Origin: Gammaproteobacteria bacterium
Lineage (GTDB): Bacteria; Pseudomonadota; Gammaproteobacteria; Chromatiales; Chromatiaceae
Length of the DNA stretch: 37,860 bases
Reading direction: 5' to 3'
NCBI GenBank assembly: GCA_024510845.1
Contig: JANEMA010000005.1
Span: 1-37,860 of the forward strand
Notes under the pieces: model-generated
Seen by the model: the letters and a program-made list of their open reading frames with translations, nothing else
Told to the model about the DNA's origin: nothing
Databases searched by the model: none
Shown here: one piece after another, positions 32,303-37,860 of the stretch
How the letters are laid out: each line of letters starts with the position of its first letter
How positions within the stretch are numbered: position 1 is the stretch's first letter
Position numbers and translations under genes: made by a program

Positions 32303-33019
32303 ATGACAAGCAAAGCAGCCAGGGTACATGCCGAGCCGGCGGTGTATGTCTACGAGGTACCGGTGCGTCTGTGGCACTGGGTCAATGCACTGGCGATCAC
32401 GGTGCTGGCAGTCACCGGGTATTTCATCGGTAGCCCGTTGCCCAGCATGCCGGGCGAAGCCATCGACAACTTTCTGATGGGGTATATCCGCTTCGCTCAC
32501 TTCGCGGCAGGCTACGTGGTCGCCATCGGTTTCCTGTTCCGCATCTACTGGGCGTTTATGGGTAACGAGCACGCGCGGCAGATCATTCTGCCTCCTCTGT
32601 TCAGTGTGGAGTGGTGGAAGGGGGTGATGCACGAGGTGCGCTGGTACCTTTTCCTGACAAAAGAACCGAAGAAATACATCGGTCACAATCCACTGGCCCA
32701 GCTGGTGATGTATGTGGTGTTTTTTTGGGGCATCGTGTTCATGATCGTGACCGGCTTCGCGCTGTACGGGGAGGGTACGGGCATGGGGTCCTGGCAGTAC
32801 GAAATGTTCAGTGCCTGGGTGATTCCCCTGTTCGGCCAGAGCCAGGATGTGCATACTTGGCACCATCTGATCATGTGGTACATCATCGTTTTCGTCATCA
32901 TTCACGTGTACGTCGCGGTGCGCGAGGACATCATGTCGCGGCAGTCGATCATCAGTTCCATGATCAGCGGCTGGCGCACCTTCAAGGATACCCGCAGAAT
33001 CGAGGGTGACGAGTTCTGA
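32303..33019 (+). CDS. hupC: HupC, Ni/Fe-hydrogenase b-type cytochrome
   Basis: HupC is the diheme membrane cytochrome b that takes electrons from HupSL to the quinone pool. It has 238 residues with four membrane helices. Heme-ligand His candidates are in RLWHWVNA (helix 1), RFAHFAAGY (helix 2) and HTWHHLIMWYIIVFVIIHVY (helix 4). ATG 32303 is preferred over ATG 32288 because GGAGG at 32290-32294 lies 8 bases before it. The cytochrome is the physical electron exit and anchor of the enzyme. Confidence 0.95.
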   Translation: MTSKAARVHAEPAVYVYEVPVRLWHWVNALAITVLAVTGYFIGSPLPSMPGEAIDNFLMGYIRFAHFAAGYVVAIGFLFRIYWAFMGNEHARQIILPPLFSVEWWKGVMHEVRWYLFLTKEPKKYIGHNPLAQLVMYVVFFWGIVFMIVTGFALYGEGTGMGSWQYEMFSAWVIPLFGQSQDVHTWHHLIMWYIIVFVIIHVYVAVREDIMSRQSIISSMISGWRTFKDTRRIEGDEF

Positions 33020-33048
33020 GCAATCCCTGTAGCCGGTTTCAAGACTGG

Positions 33049-33070
33049 CCCTTCCCCGAAAGGGGAAGGG
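33049..33070 (+). terminator. Hairpin after hupC
   Basis: CCCTTCCCC, a GAAA tetraloop, and GGGGAAGGG form a perfect nine-base stem 30 bases after the hupC stop. There is no immediate T-run. It is the likely 3' end of the hupSLC transcript, as terminator or as processing barrier. Confidence 0.55.
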
Positions 33071-33193
33071 AGAGGTCAGCAGCTTTAGAGTTACATCGTT
33101 CTCCCGATCCGGTGCGATTTCCGACCGCGTTTTTTTTGTGCGGTGTCGAGGCAGGGTAAACTGATGCTTCCGATTCATCATCGAGCACGGCCC

Positions 33194-34288
33194 ATGAGCG
33201 ACACCATCGATACGCTGGTTTCCCATTGGATTCGCCCTGAGATCCGGGCCCTGTCTGCCTACCATGTGCAGGACGCTGCTGGATCGATCAAACTGGACGC
33301 CATGGAGAACCCCTGGACCTGGCCTGACGCCCTGCGCGAGGAATGGGCGGGCTTGCTGCGGCAGACCGACGTCAATCGGTATCCTGATCCGGCGGCGCGC
33401 GCACTCACCGAGCGTCTGGCCGAGACCATGGAGGTTCCCGGGGGGATGCGGGTGCTCCTGGGCAACGGTTCGGACGAGATCATCCAGATGTTGGGCATGG
33501 CGCTGGCCACGCCGGGGCGCTGTGTACTCTCTGTCGATCCCGGTTTCGTCATGTACCGCATGATCGCCACCTTCTGTGGCATGCCCTATGTCGGGGTGCC
33601 GCTGCGGGCGGAGGATTTCTCGCTGGACGTGCCGGCCCTGCTCCAGGCGATGGAGGAGTGGCAGCCAGCCATTGTCTATCTGGCCTGTCCCAATAACCCG
33701 ACCGGAAACCTGTTCGACGAACTGGCAGTGCGTAAGATCATCGAGGCTGCGCCCGGGCTGGTAGTGGTCGACGAGGCCTATGCGCCCTTTGCCAGCACGA
33801 CCTTCATGAAGGTCCTTGGCGAATACGACAATCTGCTGGTGATGCGTACCATCTCCAAGATGGGACTGGCTGGCCTGCGTCTGGGTTTTCTCGCCGGCCC
33901 GACGGCCTGGCTGGATGAGGTCGACAAGGTGCGACTGCCCTACAACATCAACGTGCTCACCCAAATGAGCGCCGAATTCGCCCTGCGTCACAAGGCGGTG
34001 TTCGACGAGCAGACCGCATGCATCCGCACCGAGCGTGCGCGCCTGGCCGAAGCACTGGCAACGCTGCCGGGCGTGGTGGTTTTTCCTTCCGAGGCAAACT
34101 TCTTGCTGGTTCGCACGCCGGCCACCAGGGCGAGTGCCTGGTTCGAGGGGTTGAAGGTGCGCGGGATTCTCGTCAAGAATCTGCACGGGGCCCACCCGCT
34201 ACTAGATGATTGCCTGCGCATCACCGTCGGTCGGCCCGGGGAGAACGATAGGGTGGTCTCAGAGCTGATGGACCTGGCCATGGATTGA
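33194..34288 (+). CDS. hisC: HisC, histidinol-phosphate aminotransferase
   Basis: HisC is a PLP enzyme of histidine synthesis that transaminates imidazole-acetol phosphate. It has 364 residues from ATG 33194 (MSDTIDTLVSHWIRPEIRAL). Signatures: KLDAMENP, CPNNPTGN (165-172), DEAYAPF (193-199), and the PLP Lys222 in SKMGLAGLRLGFLAG. ATG 33143 gives 17 extra residues that are not HisC-like. It stands alone, separated from hisGD by the hydrogenase block; a promoter of its own would be needed, but I see none convincing. Confidence 0.94.
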   Translation: MSDTIDTLVSHWIRPEIRALSAYHVQDAAGSIKLDAMENPWTWPDALREEWAGLLRQTDVNRYPDPAARALTERLAETMEVPGGMRVLLGNGSDEIIQMLGMALATPGRCVLSVDPGFVMYRMIATFCGMPYVGVPLRAEDFSLDVPALLQAMEEWQPAIVYLACPNNPTGNLFDELAVRKIIEAAPGLVVVDEAYAPFASTTFMKVLGEYDNLLVMRTISKMGLAGLRLGFLAGPTAWLDEVDKVRLPYNINVLTQMSAEFALRHKAVFDEQTACIRTERARLAEALATLPGVVVFPSEANFLLVRTPATRASAWFEGLKVRGILVKNLHGAHPLLDDCLRITVGRPGENDRVVSELMDLAMD

Positions 34289-34403
34289 CGGTCTCGGTCG
34301 GTGTCCCCGCAGGTGCAGGTATCAGGGAACAGTGTCGCCCGGCTGGATGCCTGCGCGGTCCGCTGGGTGGCTTTCCAGGATGGCCTTTCAGTTTGACTGG
34401 CTT

Positions 34404-34547
34404 CTACCACGTCGCCTGCCCTGTTTGCTTGATGCGTGGCATCCCTGCCAGCACCCGTTCACGCCAGCGCTCGGCGCACTCGGTGTGCGGCAGGGTCTCG
34501 GCACAGGTGCGGATCTCGGCCGGCAGGGTATCGCAGGGGATCAGCAT
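34404..34547 (-). CDS. Small 47-residue ORF coupled to the kinase gene
   Basis: ATG 34547 overlaps the stop of the upstream fructosamine-kinase gene, and the frame runs 47 codons (starts MLIPCDTLPAEIRTC, ends TGQATW). It has three Cys within the first 24 residues and a helical charged middle (AERWRERVLAG). I do not recognise a family. The stop-start overlap favours real, coupled translation, but the length leaves doubt. Confidence 0.4.
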   Translation of the reverse strand: MLIPCDTLPAEIRTCAETLPHTECAERWRERVLAGMPRIKQTGQATW

Positions 34548-35413
34548 TCGGCCAGCAGTCGCTCCATCATGCGCTGCGTTTGGCCGGCATAGCCGCAGCC
34601 GAACAGATTGGTGTGGTTGAGGACGTGGTACAGGTTGTAGAGTGTCTTGCGCACCGCATAGCCGGGATCCAGGGGCCAGGCGGTCTGGTAGGCAGCGTAG
34701 AATTCGCGTTCAAAGCCGCCGAACAGCTCGGTCATGGCCAGGTCCGCCTCGCGGTCGCCGTAGTATACCGCAGGGTCGAAAGTCACCGGCCGTCCCTCGC
34801 GGTCTGAGCTGATGTTGCCGCCCCACAGGTCGCCATGTAGCAGTGAGGGCTGCGGGTCGTGGTCGATCAGCGACGGGAAGCGTTCCAGCAGCGGCTCGCC
34901 CAGGCGTTTCAGGTAGGCATAGCCGTTGCTCGCCGCCAGGTCGAGCTGGAAGCCCAGGCGCTGTTCGCGCCAGAAGTCGATCCAGGTGTCGCGCCAGTCG
35001 TTGGGCTGGTGGGTGGCGCCGATGGTGTTGTCGCGGTGCCAGCCGAAGTGTTCGGCTGTGTGGCGGTGCATGGCGGCGAGCTGCTCGCCGGCGGCCTGAC
35101 TGCCGGCGCCACTGCCGCCGGAGGCGATGTATTCCATGACGATGAAACTCTGGCCGTCGTAGGTGCCGGTGAGCAGTGGACGCGGCACCCGGATGGTGCC
35201 GGTTTTGGCCATCGTGGCCAGACCCTCCGCCTCGGCCTCGAACATTGCCGGGCGGTCGGCGGTGTTGATCTTGATGAACCATTCCTGGTCGCCGTCGGCC
35301 AGGCGCAGGGCGGTGTTGATGCAGCCACCGCCGAGATGGTGCGGCGGCTGCGGTCGGAAGTTGCTGCCGGTGGCCTCGCCAATGCGTGCAGCGATGTGCT
35401 GCCAGAGGGTCAT
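34541..35413 (-). CDS. Fructosamine-kinase family protein
   Basis: This 290-residue protein belongs to the fructosamine/ketosamine-3-kinase family (YniA-like), with the aminoglycoside-phosphotransferase fold. The N-lobe has HHLGGGCINTALRLADG and EWFIKIN, with the ATP-site Lys. The catalytic loop is LLHGDLWGGNI and the metal-binding Asp is in TFDPAVYYGDREADLAMTELFGGF. Bacterial members phosphorylate sugar amines or ribulosamine on proteins to reverse glycation; the real substrate is not shown by sequence. The start ATG 35413 overlaps the end of the HNH pseudogene frame. Confidence 0.92.
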   Translation of the reverse strand: MTLWQHIAARIGEATGSNFRPQPPHHLGGGCINTALRLADGDQEWFIKINTADRPAMFEAEAEGLATMAKTGTIRVPRPLLTGTYDGQSFIVMEYIASGGSGAGSQAAGEQLAAMHRHTAEHFGWHRDNTIGATHQPNDWRDTWIDFWREQRLGFQLDLAASNGYAYLKRLGEPLLERFPSLIDHDPQPSLLHGDLWGGNISSDREGRPVTFDPAVYYGDREADLAMTELFGGFEREFYAAYQTAWPLDPGYAVRKTLYNLYHVLNHTNLFGCGYAGQTQRMMERLLAEC

Positions 35414-35416
35414 GGC

Positions 35417-35889
35417 TCAGATCCGGGGCTGGCGCAGTGGGCTGGTGTGCGGGAAGCAGGTGGCCAGGAACCCCATCTGGTCGGCCAGAATGTTGGGCCC
35501 CTGCGGTTGGTGTACTCGGTGTGGGTCGGCGTGAAGGGGATCGCCGGGAGCTGCATGTCGGTTTCCTCCGGGGTGCGCCTCGCCTTCTGAAGGTTGTAGC
35601 GGATGCAGGTGGTGACCAGATTGTTCCAGGTGTTCTGACCGCAGTGGCTGATCGGCGTGACGTAGTCGCGGTCGAGGTGGTAGCGTGACTGCTGGTTTCC
35701 ATGGGTGGCGACGATCGAATGTAGATTCATGCGGTTGTGGCGTTGATTCCGCCGTGTGATGATCAGGATCTGCGAGCCGAGGGTATTAGGATGGGTGACC
35801 ATGTTCAGGGCGTGCAGCTCCAGGGCTTGGTGGCAGTCGATCCATTCCGGCGGTATGCCCGATGCATTGGTGCGCAGTATTTGTTGCTA
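35417..35889 (-). pseudogene. Decayed HNH endonuclease gene
   Basis: The minus strand reads like a small HNH endonuclease: ILRTNASGIPPEWIDCHQAL, then LHSIVATHGNQQ, then HCGQNTWNNLVTTC and KARRTPEETDMQL. Compared with intact family members, the section with the first CxxC zinc pair is deleted, the catalytic DHV reads DYV, and one Cys of the second pair is Tyr. An in-frame TAG stands at 35887-35889. Near 35490 the frame shifts: the other frame reads GPNILADQMGFLATCF and ends PRI-stop at 35417, the normal C-terminus. Several independent lesions mark it as dead. Its reading is by eye. Confidence 0.75.
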
Positions 35890-36197
35890 CAGGTCCGGCA
35901 TGGTTTGGTCCTCTTGCCGGGTCGACCATGCTTATGGCACGGAACCCGATGTGAGATCAAGCATTCGGCACTCGGATGTGTTGGGTGTCCTGTGATCTCG
36001 TCAGGATCAGCAGCCACGCCTCACGGGACCATGGGAAAAGGGGTACCCGCCGTGCAGTAGGCGCTTGCGCGTATGCCGTCGTTCCGATGGTGTCATTTCC
36101 CGTCAGTAAGGGAGCTCTTTGATCGGGTGTTCGCGGCTTGCTTCGGGTAGCGTGTTCCAGCGCCAGGCGCGCTTTGGTTTACTCGGGATGTGCGTCG
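35890..36197. other. Non-coding stretch left of the pseudogene promoter side
   Basis: I see no gene with family-like sequence in these bases on either strand. Short open frames are present but look random. It may hold the lost start of the HNH gene at its left end and the eroded end of the secreted-protein operon at its right. Confidence 0.4.
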
Positions 36198-36434
36198 TCA
36201 TTGGTCCGTTTGCCTCCATGGGCAGTCCCGGTAGCTGATGATGTCGTGTGGTGCGTTTTCCTCGGGTTCGGCCTGGCCCAGGGGGTCGATCAGATTTTCC
36301 TCCTCGCCTTCGACGAGGCCGGTCAGGTATCCCGACAATTCCATACCGGGCAGAGTTTCGTCTTCTGGCGGTGATGCAGCTGGCGCGGTCACCGTGCCCA
36401 GTGCGATCAGAAGCAGTGGAAGCCGGTGGGTCAT
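36198..36434 (-). CDS. Small secreted acidic protein, possibly decaying
   Basis: ATG 36434 follows a strong ribosome binding site (aggaggcgcggcATG). The 78-residue product has a signal peptide (MTHRLPLLLIALGTVTAPAA, cut near residue 20) and an acidic body (LPGMELSGYLTGLVEGEEE, then LIDPLGQAEPEE). The pattern resembles small hypothetical proteins found beside ECF sigma and anti-sigma genes in gammaproteobacteria; that is from memory. Its last 16 residues look unlike the rest and may be out of the ancestral frame. The ATG overlaps the stop of a broken upstream frame. Confidence 0.42.
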   Translation of the reverse strand: MTHRLPLLLIALGTVTAPAASPPEDETLPGMELSGYLTGLVEGEEENLIDPLGQAEPEENAPHDIISYRDCPWRQTDQ

Positions 36435-36590
36435 GCCGCGCCTCCTGGTTGTTCGTCTTCCAGCGGAAGTGTGCTGAGCCACTCGTAGAATGTAAGTTCC
36501 TCGATGACCTTGCAGTTCGAGGTCCAGGGGTGTCACTTCCATCAGTTCATTTGCCGAGGGCGTATCCAGCGGAGCTGCAGCTCTACAGCA
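36431..36590 (-). pseudogene. Frameshifted 3' end of an upstream operon gene
   Basis: Two frames read as one protein if one base is removed near 36510-36517. The first gives SANELMEVTPLDLEL and the second KVIEELTFYEWLSTLPLED, ending PGGAA-stop at 36431 and overlapping the next ATG. The ending LDLEL...FYEWL is like the tails of small proteins encoded beside ECF sigma factors (recall, not search). The part upstream to about 36800 cannot be read clearly. Confidence 0.35.
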
Positions 36591-36909
36591 AGGTGCCGCT
36601 TCGAGATTGCGCGTGGCCAGTTCATCGGGAAGGTCCTGTGTTCGACCTCGGCGAGACAAGGTATCCAGATCCCGTAACGGGAATCGGTCACGGGGGCATT
36701 GCTCACGATTGGCCTCATCCAGCAGTGATTCATCATGTGTGACGATATGTCGGTGTTCGTGCTCCCGGTTGGTTCTTGAGTCATACAACGTTGTACGCAT
36801 CATCCGGTTGGCAGTGGACCTGCGGGACGGGATTTCACATCGCTCCGTGATGGACTCATACCCATCGGTGATGGAGCAAGGTAAAAGAAATCGTCTCGTG
36901 TCAGGTCAC

Positions 36910-36918
36910 TTATGCACA
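36910..36918 (+). promoter_or_regulatory. DnaA-box match
   Basis: TTATGCACA fits the TTATnCACA DnaA consensus exactly. A single nine-base match can occur by chance; the others nearby raise its weight. Confidence 0.35.
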
Positions 36919-37086
36919 AGGCTAGATATGAAGCCGGAGTGACGGTGTCCGCTGCATCGAGGAGATGTCATTGTGTAGACTTCACTGTAAGGCATTGATA
37001 TTGAATTGGTATTTCGATTTATTGATTTCTGTCCAATCCGAAAGATGCTGCGCCGGCCTGCTGGCGTGTCGTCGGATGCTCCGTCT

Positions 37087-37107
37087 TTTTCCACAGAGTT
37101 ATCCACA
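37087..37107 (+). promoter_or_regulatory. Pair of DnaA-box matches
   Basis: TTTTCCACA at 37087-37095 (one mismatch) and TTATCCACA at 37099-37107 (perfect consensus) lie in the same direction, 12 bases apart start to start. They are about 90 bases upstream of priA. They could bind DnaA to regulate priA or serve in a replication-linked site. Confidence 0.5.
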
Positions 37108-37198
37108 GATCCTGTGAATTGTTTGGTAAATTGCTGTTTTAGTTGAATAACCCAAAGAGGCCGGGGAGATTCCGCAGGACTTCCCATACAATGCGGCC

Positions 37199-37860
37199 AT
37201 GGTCTCCCCCTTGTTGCGCATTGCCCTGCCCGTGCCGGTACATGGCGGTTTGTTCGACTATTTGTCGCCGCCCGGTGTCAACGCCAAGGATTGCATGCCG
37301 GGCGTGCGGATTGAAGTGCCTTTCGGGCCGTCGCGGCGTATTGGAGTGCTGGTCGAACGAGTGGATAGCAGCTCGGTGCCGCCTGAGCGTCTGCGCCCGG
37401 CCTGTCGTGTGCTCGATTCGATTCCGCTGCTGGACGATGCGCATCGGGACTTCCTGGCCTGGGTGGCCGCCTACTATCACCATGGAGTCGGTGAGGTGTT
37501 CGCCAGTGCTTTGCCACTGCGCCTGCGCAAGCGCACCGAGCCTTTGCCCCTGCGGGCCCCGGGCTATGCGTTGGCCGTCGATCCGGACGAAGCCCTGGTT
37601 CGGGTGGCACGTGCGCCGCGTCAACGAGAGCTGATCGAACATCTGACCACAGTGCCCGGTCGGTGTCTGTCGTTGGCGGAGTTGCGCTACCGATATGGTG
37701 ATATTGCTGATGTGATCCGGCGTTTGTTCGCCAAGGGGGTGATCGTCGAATGTGAACTCGGAGAGATGGAAGCAGCGAGGCCTGCCGACGGTTCGCTGCC
37801 GCCGGTGTTGCATGCCGAGCAGGCCGCAGCGGTACAGACGGTGTGCGGTGCGCTGGGTGG
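37199..37860 (+). CDS. priA: PriA, primosomal helicase, N-terminal part (cut by window edge)
   Basis: PriA restarts replication forks by binding them and loading DnaB through PriB/DnaT. The visible 220 codons start at ATG 37199. The N-terminal 3'-DNA-end binding domain shows IALPVPVHGGLFDYLSP and PGVRIEVPFGPSRRIGVLVE, followed by FLAWVAAYYHHGVGEVFASAL. The helicase domain begins near the right edge (LHAEQAAAVQTV). The frame stays open to the end of the window. Confidence 0.93.
   Translation, partial: MVSPLLRIALPVPVHGGLFDYLSPPGVNAKDCMPGVRIEVPFGPSRRIGVLVERVDSSSVPPERLRPACRVLDSIPLLDDAHRDFLAWVAAYYHHGVGEVFASALPLRLRKRTEPLPLRAPGYALAVDPDEALVRVARAPRQRELIEHLTTVPGRCLSLAELRYRYGDIADVIRRLFAKGVIVECELGEMEAARPADGSLPPVLHAEQAAAVQTVCGALG

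Larger units (their letters stand above)
36800..37198. other. Non-coding region before priA with DnaA-box matches
   Basis: No credible gene on either strand. The stretch is more AT-rich than the rest of the window, most clearly at about 36996-37034 (ttgatattgaattggtattt and on). Three DnaA-box matches lie in it (entered separately). It may also hold the priA promoter. Confidence 0.5.

Noticed and set aside
36800..37198. Calling this region oriC
   Set aside because: Only three DnaA-box matches and none of the genes usually beside an origin; recorded as a candidate DnaA-binding region only.

Overview
The window is about 38 kb of GC-rich chromosome from a gammaproteobacterium. The evidence is the order yebC-ruvC-ruvA-ruvB-ybgC-tolQ-tolR-tolA, the order mlaFEDCB-murA-hisG-hisD, and a priA N-terminus at the right edge. 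The hydrogenase content suggests an aerobic or microaerobic hydrogen-oxidising lithotroph or mixotroph, for example a sulfur oxidiser or purple sulfur relative in or near the Chromatiales. The lineage below class level is inferred.

Layout. 1-5067 (minus): the Holliday-junction genes ruvCAB with yebC, then ybgC and the Tol envelope system; tolA is cut by the window edge and carries 45-bp tandem repeats. 5068-5578: gap with a candidate promoter on each strand. 5579-12088 (plus): mlaF-mlaE-mlaD-mlaC-mlaB (retrograde phospholipid transport), murA, hisG, hisD. 12119-33019: a roughly 21-kb [NiFe] hydrogenase block. 33194-34288 (plus): hisC. 34404-35413 (minus): a fructosamine-kinase family gene with a coupled 47-codon ORF. 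35417-36800 (minus): decaying DNA with a broken HNH nuclease gene and remnants of a small secreted-protein operon. 36800-37198: non-coding, AT-richer, with DnaA-box matches. 37199-37860 (plus): 5' part of priA.

The hydrogenase block has two arms that diverge from 28974-29363. The right arm, hupS-hupL-hupC, encodes a membrane-bound uptake hydrogenase with its cytochrome b. HupS carries all six cysteines expected of the oxygen-tolerant proximal [4Fe-3S] cluster. The left arm reads hupD-hupF-hupG-hupH-hupI-hupJ-hupK-hypA-hypB-hupR-hupT-hupU-hupV-hypF-hypC-(SIS gene)-hypD-hypE-(nickel permease), most genes overlapping or nearly touching. It supplies cofactor synthesis (HypABCDEF), the oxygen-protective assembly set (HupFGHIJK), the large-subunit protease (HupD), nickel import, and a hydrogen-sensing circuit: the regulatory hydrogenase HupUV, the kinase HupT and the NtrC-type regulator HupR. 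HupR keeps the GAFTGA loop that contacts sigma-54, and a sigma-54-like -24/-12 element precedes each arm, so the circuit appears to close on its own operon.

I found no wholly new system. The most notable points are the split of hisGD from hisC by the hydrogenase block, the phosphoheptose-isomerase-like gene between hypC and hypD, the paired sigma-54-like promoters facing a GAFTGA-bearing HupR, and the decayed region before priA.
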